A stretch of 64,000 nt of DNA from Halobaculum magnesiiphilum. GTDB lineage: Archaea > Halobacteriota > Halobacteria > Halobacteriales > Haloferacaceae. Shown piece after piece: positions 55,431 through 64,000 of this stretch. The stretch is taken from assembly GCF_019823105.1 (NCBI RefSeq), contig NZ_CP081958.1:2852001-2916000 (forward strand), read 5' to 3'. The translations under genes were made by a program, and so were the position numbers. The notes beneath the pieces were generated by a model. That model was not told the DNA's origin. It saw nothing but the letters and a program-made list of their open reading frames with translations, and made no database searches. Position 1 is the stretch's first letter. Every line of letters starts with the position of its first letter.

Positions 55431-55646
55431 CTCCGGGCCGACGCGTCCGTCCCTCCGCTCGAACGAACGTTTTTATCCGATACCGGAACCAGAGCCGCGC
55501 GACCGTCGTGACCTGAAGCCGGCCGCGGGGCGCACGCGGGTGCGCGACACGCCGTCCCGCGGAGCGTGCGGGCCGTGTCGCCTGTCAGCCACACCTTCCG
55601 TGTCGCCGCCGCGACGTTGAAACCGGCGGCCACCGTAGCGACTGCC

Positions 55647-56165
55647 ATGTCCGATGCGCACGCGGGTCCGGGCGCCGGCGAAGACGCGGACGCCGATGCC
55701 GACGCTGACGCGGACACGGACGCCGACGCGAATCCCCTCGCGGACGTGGACCCCGATCGTCACCCGGTGGTCCTGTTCGACGGCGTCTGCAACCTCTGTC
55801 ACGGGGCGATCCGCTTTCTCGTGCGCCACGACGACGCCGGTACCTTCCGGTTCGCGCCGCTGGACTCGCCGGTCGGGCAGGCGCTCCTGGAGCGTCACGG
55901 CCTGCCGACGACCGATCACGACTCGATCGTCCTCGTCGACGCCGACGGTACGCACCGGCGATCGGCCGCGGCGCTGCGGATCGCACGGCGGCTCGACTCG
56001 CCGTGGCACCTGCTGTGGGCGCTTCGGGTCGTACCGCGTCGGCTTCGGGATGCCGCCTACGATCTGGTCGCCGAGTACCGGTACAACGTGTTCGGGAGGA
56101 AGGACGCCTGTGAGATCCCGGAGCCGGAGATCAGGGAGCGGTTCGCGGAACGCGCGCTGGAGTGA
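55647..56165 (+). CDS. DCC-family (DUF393) thiol-disulfide protein
   Basis: A 172-residue protein. An Asp/Ala repeat (DADADADADADTDADA) fills the N-terminus. The DUF393 domain starts VVLFDGVCNLCHGAIRFLV with the family DxxCxxC pair, then FRFAPLDSPVGQALL, DSIVLVDADGTHRRSAAALR and FGRKDAC. Expected to act in thiol-disulfide chemistry. The start is the ATG at 55647 because a TATA-like stretch lies about 27 nt upstream. Confidence 0.88.
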   Translation: MSDAHAGPGAGEDADADADADADTDADANPLADVDPDRHPVVLFDGVCNLCHGAIRFLVRHDDAGTFRFAPLDSPVGQALLERHGLPTTDHDSIVLVDADGTHRRSAAALRIARRLDSPWHLLWALRVVPRRLRDAAYDLVAEYRYNVFGRKDACEIPEPEIRERFAERALE

Positions 56166-56187
56166 CAACCGGGGCGGCGAGTACCGC

Positions 56188-56250
56188 GGGGGCAACGAGT
56201 GATACCGTGGGGCCAACGAGTGATACCGCGGGGCCAACGAGTGACCCCGA
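56188..56250. repeat. 21-bp tandem repeat, three copies
   Basis: Units GGGGGCAACGAGTGATACCG(T), GGGGCCAACGAGTGATACCG(C) and GGGGCCAACGAGTGACCCCG(A) lie end to end between the convergent DCC-family and thrB genes, with a degenerate copy just before. There are no spacers, so this is not a CRISPR array. Confidence 0.75.
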
Positions 56251-56272
56251 GCGCCGCGGATGCCCGTGAGAG

Positions 56273-57151
56273 CTACAGGACCGTCGCGCCGTCGCCGACG
56301 GCGGTCTGGTAGGCCCGCGCGCCGACGCCGGCGTCGGCGAAGCCCTCGACCATCGCCGAGGCGACGCCGCGCCGTCGACCGGACGCACACACCGCGAGCA
56401 CGCTCGGGCCGGCGCCGCTGACGGTGACGCCCGTCGCGCCGGCCGACAGTGCCGCCTCGCGGACGTCCGCGTAGCCGGTGATCAGCTTCGCCCGCGCCGG
56501 GGTCACCACAGGGTCGTCGAGGCCGCGGCCGACCAACTCGGGGTCAGACCGGCACATCCCGGCCGTGAGCGTCGCGGCGTTGCCGACCGTCTCGACGTGA
56601 TCGGCCATCGACACGGAGTCGGGGACGACCTCGCGGGCGTCGCGCGTGGAGACCACCACCTCCGGGAGACACGCGACCAGCGACAGGTCCGCGTCGACGC
56701 TCGTCGCGCCGTCGTCGCTGCGGACGATCGTGAACCCCCCGAGCAGCGCCGGGGCGACGTTGTCGGCGTGGGCCTCCCCGGAGACGACCGCCTCGCCCTC
56801 GGCGGCGACGGAAACCAGGTCGTGTCGGCTGTATCCCCGGTCGTACTGTTCGTTGAGCGCGACCGCGGCGGCAGCGGCCGACGCGGCCGAGGATCCCAGC
56901 CCCGAGGAGGGCCGAACTCCCTTGTCGATGTGGATGTGTGCGGGGGCCTCGAGCGCGTCGGCGACGGCGCCGACGACGTTCTTCTCCGGGTCGGTCGGAA
57001 TGAACTCCGCGCCCGCGCCGGTCACCTCGATGGTCGTCTCGGCGGCGCGTTCGACCGAGACGGTGTCTGCGGGGTGAGAGAGCGCGACGCCGAAGGTGTC
57101 GAAGCCGCTCCCGAGGTTCGCGCTGGTCGCCGGCGCGCGCGCGGTTACCAT
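56273..57151 (-). CDS. thrB: Homoserine kinase
   Basis: GHMP kinase that phosphorylates homoserine for threonine synthesis. The 292-residue protein has ARAPATSANLGSGFDTFGVA at the start, RPSSGLGSSAASAAAAAVAL (ATP-binding Gly/Ser loop) and AGATGVTVSGAGPSVLAVC near the end. The ATG at 57151 is preferred because a TATA-like CTTTTGC lies about 28 nt upstream and MVTARAPATS matches the family start; an in-frame upstream ATG would add a basic extension. Confidence 0.94.
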   Translation of the reverse strand: MVTARAPATSANLGSGFDTFGVALSHPADTVSVERAAETTIEVTGAGAEFIPTDPEKNVVGAVADALEAPAHIHIDKGVRPSSGLGSSAASAAAAAVALNEQYDRGYSRHDLVSVAAEGEAVVSGEAHADNVAPALLGGFTIVRSDDGATSVDADLSLVACLPEVVVSTRDAREVVPDSVSMADHVETVGNAATLTAGMCRSDPELVGRGLDDPVVTPARAKLITGYADVREAALSAGATGVTVSGAGPSVLAVCASGRRRGVASAMVEGFADAGVGARAYQTAVGDGATVL

Positions 57152-57262
57152 GCCGCGTCGGTCCGGCGCGGCGGGCAAAAGGATGACGTTCGGGGCGAGC
57201 GACTGCCGCTCCGTTTCGGTCGCGAACGAGACGTGACGCGAGAGCCGGCCGCAGGCGCGGGG

Positions 57263-57511
57263 TTACCGACGCGCGGTGACGAACACGAGCGGTCCGACGA
57301 CGACCAGCACGATGCCGAGGAAGAGGTAGTGGACCGGAACGAGCGACTGCGGCGTGAGCAGGAATATGATTCCGAACAGCATCGTGTTGAGCGCCATCGC
57401 CTTCCGCGAGACCGGCAGCGTGGCGAGCGTCGTCAGCACGAACCCGAGCAGCAGCGCCTGTCCGACGTTGTACGGGAGCAGGAAGCTGTCGACGATCTGG
57501 AGCGGGATCAT
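57263..57511 (-). CDS. Small membrane protein
   Basis: An 82-residue protein with three hydrophobic helices (VGQALLLGFVLTTLATLPV; ALNTMLFGIIFLLTP; YLFLGIVLVVVGPLVFV) and few charges. Function is not recognised. A TTAATG-containing TATA-like sequence lies about 32 nt upstream of the ATG. Confidence 0.7.
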   Translation of the reverse strand: MIPLQIVDSFLLPYNVGQALLLGFVLTTLATLPVSRKAMALNTMLFGIIFLLTPQSLVPVHYLFLGIVLVVVGPLVFVTARR

Positions 57512-57631
57512 CTCTTGTCTCCAGTTCGCCCGGGGCGCCGCATTAACGTTCCGTTCTCGCTCGTTTACCTTCGGCCGATGCGGCGACGGGTCGCGATCGC
57601 GAGGGTTCCTCCTCGGGGGTCGACGATCCGG

Positions 57632-57976
57632 TCAGTTCGGCCGATCGTTCGCCTGCGTCGTCGGGTCGCCCCGTGATCCGTCCGTCGCGTCATCGGACCC
57701 GTTCCTGTCGGATCCCTCGATCGACGAGCCCGATGGCGGAACCTCGCGCTCGGTCCCCGGTCCGGTGATGTCGAGGGGCCGGATCCAGCCGTACCAGACG
57801 GCGAACACGGTGAGCCCGTAGCCGAAGATGAACACCAACCGGCCGAGGTCGTTGAACCCGAGCAGGCCCAGCTGACGCCGGACGATCCCCGTCCCGGCGA
57901 TGCCGACGACCAACACCGCCGCGAGCAGGAGTCGGTCGCGGGTGATCCGGTCGCGAAACCGCGTGTCGTCGCCCAT
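57632..57976 (-). CDS. Small membrane protein with acidic tail
   Basis: A 114-residue protein starting MGDDTRFRDRITRDRLLLAA, with two membrane helices (LLLAAVLVVGIAGTGIV; LVFIFGYGLTVFAVWYGWI) and a Ser/Asp/Gly-rich tail. No known family. The ATG at 57976 is chosen over a longer upstream frame because that extension is Cys-rich and runs through the divergent promoter region. Confidence 0.68.
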   Translation of the reverse strand: MGDDTRFRDRITRDRLLLAAVLVVGIAGTGIVRRQLGLLGFNDLGRLVFIFGYGLTVFAVWYGWIRPLDITGPGTEREVPPSGSSIEGSDRNGSDDATDGSRGDPTTQANDRPN

Positions 57977-58077
57977 ACTCACGCTGGGTGTTCCAGCACC
58001 GAGAACCCCGCGATCCGGCGTGAGTGTCGGTCCCACGGCGTCACAAACGCTTTCCCCGACGGCGAACCCCTCGTCAC

Positions 58078-59358
58078 ATGCACTACAGCGCGGTCCCCGA
58101 CGCACACGAGGACACCTTCGACGGCTACCTCGTGTACGCCTTCTCGCCGGAACGCGGGCCGGATCACGAGCCGGAGGGACCCGACCGGCCGGCGTCGTTT
58201 CACGCCAGAGGTCTCTACGACACCGAGGAGATCGAGAACGCGGCGGACCCGGAGGACCCGGAGGACCCGAAGAACCCGGAGGACCCGGAGGATCTCGACG
58301 CCGCCGACCTCGCGGTCGTGTGTGGCTACTACGACTTCGCCGCCCGCATCCGCGGCGGCGTCCGCGACGTGGCCGGGATCTCGGCGGTCGCGTCGCCGCC
58401 GGAGGCGCGCCGACGCGGATTCGTTCGGGAACTCCTGACTAACGTCCACCGCGAACTTCGCGAGGACGGGGTCGCCTTCGCGGCGCTGTGGCCCTTCGAG
58501 TACCCGTTCTACCGTCGCCTCGGGTACGAGCGGATCTGCGACTACGCGCGGATCGAGGTCGCCCCAGGCCCGCTGGCGAGCGCGTGCCCGGATCCGACGG
58601 GATCGTACGAACGCCTCGACGCCGACGACTGGCCCCGGCTGGACGCGGTGTACGACGAGTGGGCGACCGCCGAGTTCCGGCTGAACCGCAGCGAGGACTG
58701 GTGGCGCGATCGGGTCTTCGAGTCGTGGGGAACCGACCCGTACGTGTACGGGTGGACCGACGGCGATCGGGGCGACGAGCTCCGTGGCTACGTGGTCTAC
58801 ACGATCACGGACGACGACGATGCCGAGGGGAAGACGATGGCCGTGAGCGAGTTCGCCCATGTCGATCGCGAGGCTCGCGGGCACCTCCTGCGCTTCTGTC
58901 GCAACCACGACTCGCAGGTCGAGCGCGTCCGGTTCACCGGGCCGGCGGACACCCGGCTGTTCGACGGCCTCGACGACCCGCGAGCAGCCGAGACGGAGAT
59001 CCGACCGGGACCGATGGTCCGTATCGTCGACGTGGAGCGGGCGTTGGAGGCGATCGCGTATCAGGAGGACAGCGACGCGACGCTCGTGCTCGACGTCCGT
59101 GACGACGACTGCGAGTGGAACGACGATGTCTTCCACCTCCGCGTCGCCGACGGCCGTGGCGCCGTCGAACGCGTCGCCGCCGCCGACGAGGTCGACGTGT
59201 CGCTCGATATCGGCGCGCTCTCGCGACTGGTCGTCGGCTCACACGGAGTGGACGGGCTGGTCGAACTCGGTGCCGTCGAGGTCGCCGCCGAGTCTGATCG
59301 CGAGATGCTGGCGACGCTCTTCCCCGAGACGGATCCGTTCCTTCGGGAGGGGTTCTGA
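58078..59358 (+). CDS. Eis-like GNAT N-acetyltransferase
   Basis: A 426-residue protein with the Eis layout: N-terminal GNAT domain with VAGISAVASPPEARRRGFVRE, the acetyl-CoA loop, and FEYPFYRRLGYERI; a second GNAT-like domain with YVVYTITDDDD and FAHVDREARGHLLRF; a C-terminal sterol-carrier-like domain ending FPETDPFLREGF. A PEDPEDPKNPEDPED repeat (about residues 58-72) interrupts the first domain. Substrate unknown; amine acetylation is expected. Confidence 0.86.
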   Translation: MHYSAVPDAHEDTFDGYLVYAFSPERGPDHEPEGPDRPASFHARGLYDTEEIENAADPEDPEDPKNPEDPEDLDAADLAVVCGYYDFAARIRGGVRDVAGISAVASPPEARRRGFVRELLTNVHRELREDGVAFAALWPFEYPFYRRLGYERICDYARIEVAPGPLASACPDPTGSYERLDADDWPRLDAVYDEWATAEFRLNRSEDWWRDRVFESWGTDPYVYGWTDGDRGDELRGYVVYTITDDDDAEGKTMAVSEFAHVDREARGHLLRFCRNHDSQVERVRFTGPADTRLFDGLDDPRAAETEIRPGPMVRIVDVERALEAIAYQEDSDATLVLDVRDDDCEWNDDVFHLRVADGRGAVERVAAADEVDVSLDIGALSRLVVGSHGVDGLVELGAVEVAAESDREMLATLFPETDPFLREGF

Positions 59359-59480
59359 GTCGCGACAGGGGACGTTCGATCCCTTCGGCTATCGTCACCG
59401 CTGGACGGCGTCGGGGTGCGGGTGCTACCTTGCCGAGACAAGACGATGGACTACCGTCTCAGTTTCGTTAGAACGTCGAA

Positions 59481-59510
59481 ATTGGGTGGCTGGGGAGCCA
59501 GTGGCCCAAT
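59481..59510. terminator. Imperfect hairpin downstream of tRNA-Ile
   Basis: ATTGGGTGGCT-GGGG-AGCCA-(GTGG)-CCCAAT: inverted arms with a small bulge, lying on the 3' side of the tRNA gene. Possible processing or termination structure. Confidence 0.35.
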
Positions 59511-59512
59511 TC

Positions 59513-59533
59513 TCACCGGCCAAGGGCCGGTGA
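59513..59533. terminator. Perfect 9-bp hairpin downstream of tRNA-Ile
   Basis: TCACCGGCC-AAG-GGCCGGTGA, 10 bp beyond the 3' end of the tRNA gene (minus strand). A termination or 3'-processing role is likely; no T-run is obvious. Confidence 0.45.
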
Positions 59534-59542
59534 TACCTTGGA

Positions 59543-59616
59543 TGGGCCAACACGGATTTGAACCGTGGACCTCCCGGTTATCAGCCGAGCGCTCAACCTG
59601 ACTGAGCTATTGGCCC
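59543..59616 (-). tRNA. tRNA-Ile (anticodon GAT)
   Basis: 74 nt folding into a standard cloverleaf on the minus strand: acceptor GGGCCAA/TTGGCCC, D stem GCTC/GAGC, anticodon stem CTCGG/CCGGG with loop CTGATAA (anticodon GAT), T stem CACGG/CCGTG with loop TTCAAAT, and discriminator A. CCA is not encoded. No intron. A TATA-like box lies about 36 nt upstream. Confidence 0.96.
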
Positions 59617-59649
59617 AGGCGAGCGCATCTTCGAGTAGTGGAAGGGATT

Positions 59650-59658
59650 GGTTAAGCG
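59650..59658 (-). promoter_or_regulatory. TATA box of tRNA-Ile gene
   Basis: CGCTTAACC on the minus strand, centred about 38 nt upstream of the mature 5' end, preceded by a purine-rich stretch suitable for TFB binding. Confidence 0.5.
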
Positions 59659-59713
59659 TTTCCGTTCGGCACCGGCGTCACGTCATGCGGTTGCACGGCC
59701 CGGGGCGACGGGC

Positions 59714-60325
59714 CTACCGCGGGCGGTCCTCGCGTTCGTCCTCGTCGTCGACCTCCTCGAAGTCGACGTCGACGACGTCGTCGTCCGCGGCGTCGGTCGC
59801 GTCGGGGTCGTCCGCGGTCGCCCCGCCGCCGAAGCCCGCGGTTCCGGTCGGTCCGGTCCCGCCGGTCGCGTCGCCGCCGACCGCACCGTCCGGGTTCGGG
59901 AACCCGCCCGTCCAGACCGCGCCCGTCGCGAAGCCGTCCATCCGCGCGTCGACGTACGGCACGACGACGTAGCGGCGCAGCAGCTCGCGGATCGGGTACC
60001 GCGTCGGCGGGAGCGCGAGCAGGAACCCGATCACGTCGGTCACCAGCCCCGGCGTGAGCAGGAACGCGCCCGCGGCGATCAACAGCCCGCCGTCGAGCAC
60101 CTCGCCGGTCGGCACTTCCCCCGCGGCGAGCTTTCGCTGGACGGCGCGAAGCGTGTGGCGCCCCTCGGCGCGCACGAGCAGCATCCCGAGCAGGCCCGTG
60201 AGTACGACCAGCGCGACCGTCTGCACCGGCGTCAGGAGGTTCGTCGCCACCCACAGCAGGAACGCCGCGTCCGCCAGCGGGATCGCGAGCAGGGCCACGA
60301 GCAGGTAGCGAACCCGAATGCGCAT
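59714..60325 (-). CDS. fxsA: FxsA-family membrane protein
   Basis: A 203-residue protein with four hydrophobic segments: YLLVALLAIPLADAAFLLWV, ALVVLTGLLGMLLVRAEG, then GEVLDGGLLIAAGAFLLTPG and LVTDVIGFLLALPPTRYPI, the classic FxsA core. A Gly/Asp-rich acidic tail of about 70 residues follows. The role is unknown beyond phage-exclusion suppression in E. coli. It is upstream of tRNA-Ile on the same strand and divergent from the DUF255 gene. Confidence 0.9.
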   Translation of the reverse strand: MRIRVRYLLVALLAIPLADAAFLLWVATNLLTPVQTVALVVLTGLLGMLLVRAEGRHTLRAVQRKLAAGEVPTGEVLDGGLLIAAGAFLLTPGLVTDVIGFLLALPPTRYPIRELLRRYVVVPYVDARMDGFATGAVWTGGFPNPDGAVGGDATGGTGPTGTAGFGGGATADDPDATDAADDDVVDVDFEEVDDEDEREDRPR

Positions 60326-60452
60326 ACTCGGGCTATCCGATCGCGGTGTATAGCCCTTTTGGAGGGTCTCCGGTCGCGGCTCGCGCTCCCTCCGCGTCCC
60401 GGCCGACGACCGCGAACGCCGACTTTACCCTCGGGCGCCTCCGAACGCGAGT

Positions 60453-62018
60453 ATGACCGACGACACGCGCGTCGAGTGGCGCGAGTGGGGCGCCGATGCG
60501 TTCGCGGAGGCCGAACGAACGGGGCGACCCGTGCTGCTGTTTCTGACGGCTACGTGGTGTGATGACTGCCACCGGATGCTCGTCGAGACGTTCGGCGAGC
60601 CGCGCATCGCGGCCAACGTCAACGACGGCTTCGTCCCGGTGAAGGTGGACGTCGACCGCGAGCCGCGCGTCCGGGAGCGGTACAACATGGGCGGGTTCCC
60701 CTCGACGGTGTTCACGACGCCGAGCGGGGAACTGCTCACGGGCGCGACGTACCTCGGCCCCGACGGCTTCCGCTCGGTGCTCGATCGCGTCCGCGAGACG
60801 TGGGACGAACGCGGCGAGGAGGCCGGGCGCGTGCCACGCGCGCTCGCCGGCAACGAGACGCCGGGAGGGTCCGTCACGACCGCCATCGAGGAGCACCTCG
60901 CGGGGCAACTCGACTCGCAGTGGGACCCCGAGTTCGCCGGCTGGGGCGACGACGCGAAGTTCCCGATGCCACGGACGGTCGAGTTCGCGCTCAAGCGCGA
61001 CCGGTACAAGGCGACCCAGACGCTCGATGCGATCGAGCGCAACCTCCTCGACGACGACGGCGGCGTCTTCCGCTACGCCGGCGCGCGCGACTGGTCGGAC
61101 CCCGCCCGCGAGAAGTTGCTCGCCGACGACGCCGGCGTCCTGCGCGCGTTCGCAAACGGCTACCTCTACACCGGCGACGAGTCGTATCGCGAGACGGCCG
61201 AGTCGGTCCGCGCGTTCCTCGACGCCGACCTCTGGTCGGGGTTCGCCTACGGTGCCAGCGTCGGCCCCGACGGCGAACGGACCGACCTCACCGCGTACGC
61301 CGGCGGCAACGCACTCGCCGCGGACGCCATGCTCACCCTCGCGGCGTACACCGACAACGAGCGCGCCCGGGAGTCCGCCGAGAAGGCGCTCGCCTACCTC
61401 CGGGAGACGCTCGTCGACGCCGACGGAGCCGTCCGCCACCTCGACGCCGACGACGCAGAGACCGACCTCCTCGAGGACGTGGCTCGCGTGGCGGCCGCGT
61501 TCTGCACCGCCGAGTCGGTCCTCGGCGACGGAGTCGGCGTCGCCCGCGTGGTCGCCGACCGGGGGCTGGAGGTCCTCGGCGACGCCGACGCCTTCCGCGA
61601 CGGCCCCGCCTCGGGGCCGGGGATGCTCGATCGGCCGCTGCGCCCCATCGACGGCGTCGTCGAGTTCGCCGACGCGCTGATCGATCTCGCGGCGCTCACA
61701 GGCGAGGACGCCTACCGCGAGCGCGCCGAGGTCGCCGTCGGCGCCTTCGCCGGCGCGGCCGAACGGATGGGCGCGCAGGTGGCCGGCTACGGCTCCGTCG
61801 CCGGTCGCCTCACGCGCGACCCGCTCGTCGTCGACGTGGGCGCGCCCGTCGGGGCCGACCTCCACCGCGCCGCGTTGCGGATCGCGGATCACGAGGCGGT
61901 CGTCGTCCCCGACAGCGACCGCACCCCCGAGGGAACGGCCGCCCTCCGCGGCCGCGACGCCGCGCCCGCCGAGTCGCCCGACGCGTTGATGCGGCTGGTC
62001 GCCGACGCCGCCGAGTGA
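60453..62018 (+). CDS. DUF255/YyaL-like thioredoxin-domain protein (short form)
   Basis: A 521-residue protein. The N-terminal thioredoxin-like domain has WREWGADAFAEAERTGRPVL and TWCDDCHRMLVETF with the redox pair CDDC. The rest is an alpha/alpha-barrel-like part with FAGWGDDAKFPMPRTVEFAL, RYAGARDWSDPAREKLL and YAGGNALAADAMLTLA. YyaL-type proteins are usually near 690 residues, so part of the C-terminal region is missing. Function unknown; a role in redox or glycan handling is only a guess. Confidence 0.85.
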   Translation: MTDDTRVEWREWGADAFAEAERTGRPVLLFLTATWCDDCHRMLVETFGEPRIAANVNDGFVPVKVDVDREPRVRERYNMGGFPSTVFTTPSGELLTGATYLGPDGFRSVLDRVRETWDERGEEAGRVPRALAGNETPGGSVTTAIEEHLAGQLDSQWDPEFAGWGDDAKFPMPRTVEFALKRDRYKATQTLDAIERNLLDDDGGVFRYAGARDWSDPAREKLLADDAGVLRAFANGYLYTGDESYRETAESVRAFLDADLWSGFAYGASVGPDGERTDLTAYAGGNALAADAMLTLAAYTDNERARESAEKALAYLRETLVDADGAVRHLDADDAETDLLEDVARVAAAFCTAESVLGDGVGVARVVADRGLEVLGDADAFRDGPASGPGMLDRPLRPIDGVVEFADALIDLAALTGEDAYRERAEVAVGAFAGAAERMGAQVAGYGSVAGRLTRDPLVVDVGAPVGADLHRAALRIADHEAVVVPDSDRTPEGTAALRGRDAAPAESPDALMRLVADAAE

Positions 62019-62092
62019 CCGACGGGCCGGGCGATCGCCCGGGCGGGTAAACCCGGAGTGTGTTTTTTCATCCCCCATCCCGTGGAGGGGAT

Positions 62093-62896
62093 ATGGCTGA
62101 CCTTCGCGACCTGGGGCTCTCGGAGTACGAATCTCGCGCGTACCGCGCCCTCCTCGACGCCGGGCCGGCAACCGCAAAGGAGTTGTCCGATGCCAGCGGC
62201 GTGCCGATGGGCCGGGTGTACGACGTGCTCAACAGCCTCGAACGACATCGGCTCGCCCGGAGTCAGGCCGCGAGCCGACCGAAGAAGTACCTCGCGGTCG
62301 AGCCGGACGCGGCCCTCGACCGACTGCTGGAGGAAAAGAAGCGCGAACTCGACGAGCAGGCCGAGCAGTACGAGGCCGTCGTCGACGAGCTCTCGACGGA
62401 ATTGGAGGCGGGTGACCCGCCCGACGAACAGTTCTGGACGGCCGCGCTCGGCCCGGAGGACACCGCGGACCTGCTGCTCGAACGGCTGTCGGCGGCCGAC
62501 GACCGCGTCGTGATGATCGCCGCCGCGCCGGCGTCCGGGCTTGACATCGGCGCAGTCGGCGAGGCGATCGCCGAGGAGCTGGAGGCGGCGCTCGAACGCG
62601 GCGTCGACGTATCGCTGCTGCTGTCGGAGGAACTTCCGGCGCAGCTACCCGAGAGCGTCGGCGATCGCTACTTCGACCGGATGGCGGATCACCCGAACTT
62701 CACGGTGCGGACGGCGCCGGGGCTGCGCGGGACGTTCACGCTGGTCGACGACGCAGAGGTGTGCATGGAGGTACCGAGCCCGGTCGACCCCGACGAGTCG
62801 TTCGCGATGATCGACCTGAAGGACCCCGAGTTCGCGGGCGACGTCCGGCGGGCGTTCCGCGAGCGGTGGGCGGAGGCGTCGCCGCTGGGGCTGTAG
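62093..62896 (+). CDS. TrmB-family transcriptional regulator
   Basis: A 267-residue DNA-binding protein. The N-terminal winged helix has LRDLGLSEYESRAYRALLD, GPATAKELSDASGVPMGRVY and NSLERHRLARSQAA; a coiled-coil helix follows (EEKKRELDEQAEQYEAVVDE), then an effector-like domain with DRVVMIAAAPASGLDIG and SLLLSEELPAQLPESVG. Sugar-responsive regulators have this layout, but the ligand is unknown. The ATG at 62093 is chosen because a T-rich box (TGTTTTTTC) lies 27 nt upstream. Confidence 0.9.
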   Translation: MADLRDLGLSEYESRAYRALLDAGPATAKELSDASGVPMGRVYDVLNSLERHRLARSQAASRPKKYLAVEPDAALDRLLEEKKRELDEQAEQYEAVVDELSTELEAGDPPDEQFWTAALGPEDTADLLLERLSAADDRVVMIAAAPASGLDIGAVGEAIAEELEAALERGVDVSLLLSEELPAQLPESVGDRYFDRMADHPNFTVRTAPGLRGTFTLVDDAEVCMEVPSPVDPDESFAMIDLKDPEFAGDVRRAFRERWAEASPLGL

Positions 62897-62983
62897 CGTC
62901 GCCGTCGGCGGTGTCGTGTCGGCGGTTGTGCGACCGCTTTTGCAGAATACCGGGGAGAAGAGATCCGAGGCCGCCAGCGACGG

Positions 62984-63910
62984 TTACGTCCGGAGTTCCT
63001 CGCGCAACGTGCCCATGGTGATCTCGCGCTCGGCGTGGGCGTTGTGCTGGTGGATGGACTCGTCGTTCGACTGCTTCATGTGGACGACCACGTCGTCGTC
63101 GAGGTTGTCGTAGCGCTCGACCACGTCCTCGGCCATCGTCCGGACGCAGTCCTCGACGAACTTGGCGTCCATGTGGGCTTGGTACGTCATGTGGTCCTCG
63201 TCGGGACGCTTGGCGTAGTTGTAGATCCGCGCGCTCATCGCGTCGCGGGCGGTGTCGATCACGTCGAGCAGATCGACGTCGGGCGACCCCTCGGCGGTGA
63301 ACGTGAGCGTGGCGTGCCCGCGCTGGGAGTGGCCCGGCTGGGGGACCTCGTCGAGGAACTCCTCGGCGACCTCGTCGTCGACGCCCAGGTCGTCGAGCTT
63401 CTCGCGGGCGCGCGACTCGGACATGCCCTGCGAGCACGGACAGACGGTCATGCCGGTCACCTCGGCGCCGATCTCCTCGCGGGTGCCGTCCTCGTCGGCG
63501 ACCGCGCTGGCGATGACGGAGAACGTCGACTGCGTCTCGCGGCCGGAGGCGGGGGTGTCCTCGCGGGCAGCCAGCTCCGCGGTCATCTCGATCTCCGCGG
63601 TCGTGGTGTAGTCGTGTTTCGCGAGCAGTCGCTCGGCGGCGTCGCCGCAGACGTCCTCGATGCGGTACGCCTCGTGGCGCGTCGCCGCCTCCAGCACCTC
63701 GTCGATGACCTCCATGTTCCGGCTCATGTCGATCCCCTTGCGCTCGCTCGGGAGGTCGACGAACACCGAGAACTCGGCCATGAACACCCACGGTCGCTGG
63801 TCGCCGCGATCGATCTTCACGAGCTTGTCGACGCCGGTCACCCCGACCTGACTCAGTCCGACGGAGACGTCAGGCCGACTGGCCTGCACGTCCGGCAACT
63901 GGTGACTCAT
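62984..63910 (-). CDS. mptA: GTP cyclohydrolase MptA (type IV/FolE2-like)
   Basis: First enzyme of archaeal tetrahydropterin synthesis, converting GTP to a cyclic dihydroneopterin phosphate in a metal-dependent reaction. The 308-residue protein has [50 protein letters not shown] with the conserved Cys, QRGHATLTF and THDYT-type His positions, and [17 protein letters not shown] at the end. Bacterial FolE2 is the close relative. A TATA-like element lies about 30 nt upstream of the ATG. Confidence 0.93.
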   Translation of the reverse strand: MSHQLPDVQASRPDVSVGLSQVGVTGVDKLVKIDRGDQRPWVFMAEFSVFVDLPSERKGIDMSRNMEVIDEVLEAATRHEAYRIEDVCGDAAERLLAKHDYTTTAEIEMTAELAAREDTPASGRETQSTFSVIASAVADEDGTREEIGAEVTGMTVCPCSQGMSESRAREKLDDLGVDDEVAEEFLDEVPQPGHSQRGHATLTFTAEGSPDVDLLDVIDTARDAMSARIYNYAKRPDEDHMTYQAHMDAKFVEDCVRTMAEDVVERYDNLDDDVVVHMKQSNDESIHQHNAHAEREITMGTLREELRT

Positions 63911-64000
63911 TGAGTGGATACTCCCAAGGGTCGGCGCTGATTAGTGGTTTCGAAAGCTGAAGGTCGCCGTCGGACGCGCAGAGCGCGCGCTCCGCCGGTC

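Noticed and set aside
56188-56250. CRISPR array
   Set aside because: Repeats are contiguous, without spacers and without cas genes nearby.
60333-62177. 614-residue minus-strand ORF
   Set aside because: Antisense of the DUF255 gene, which has the CDDC motif and conserved segments.

Overview
The window is a 64-kb piece of a haloarchaeal (class Halobacteria) chromosome. The evidence is very high GC with G/C at most third codon positions, strongly acidic proteins, twin-arginine lipoproteins and proteases, archaeal marker genes (aCPSF1, aglB, aglJ, mptA, archaeal-type proS) and TATA-like boxes about 25-30 nt upstream of many start codons, as expected for leaderless mRNAs. The gene content would fit Halorubrum or a relative, but the genus is not proven here.

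Layout. 1-10.5 kb: housekeeping genes, namely gltB (cut by the window edge), proS, a MutT/MTH1-like NUDIX hydrolase, the termination RNase aCPSF1, mgsA, endonuclease III and a DUF371 protein. 10.5-33.8 kb: a surface-glycan (N-glycosylation) island. It is bounded by aglB, followed by a translationally coupled DUF368 gene, on one side and aglJ on the other. Between them are glycosyltransferases of several families, a Wzx-type flippase, RmlA/RmlB sugar-nucleotide enzymes, six alkaline-phosphatase-superfamily enzymes, an aldo/keto reductase and one IS6-family insertion sequence with an intact 8-bp target duplication. The interior looks less GC-rich than the flanks.

33.8-37.7 kb: small genes, including a ribbon-helix-helix regulator, a VOC protein, a cupin and several unknowns. 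37.7-46.2 kb: the branched-chain amino-acid cluster leuA-ilvB-ilvN-ilvC-(small ORF)-leuC-leuD-leuB, mostly joined by 4-8 nt overlaps. leuA has an apparent frameshift near codon 15, and the leuA-ilvB gap holds a possible leader peptide followed by a GC hairpin.

46-64 kb: a halolysin-type secreted protease, a NYN-domain protein, a universal stress protein, a radical SAM protein with unusual cysteine spacing, two Tat lipoproteins (one with an HWHDWE motif like NPP1/NLP proteins), pdxS, a DCC-family protein, thrB, an Eis-like acetyltransferase, tRNA-Ile(GAT), fxsA, a DUF255/YyaL-like protein, a TrmB-type regulator and mptA.

The island is the region most likely to hold undescribed biology. Six alkaline-phosphatase-superfamily proteins from different subfamilies, and one nearby DNA-binding protein, all end in the same short tail (L-x-x-L-G-Y plus 0-2 residues). 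AglB is coupled to a DUF368 transporter that could recycle the lipid carrier. No CRISPR array, prophage or replication origin was seen.
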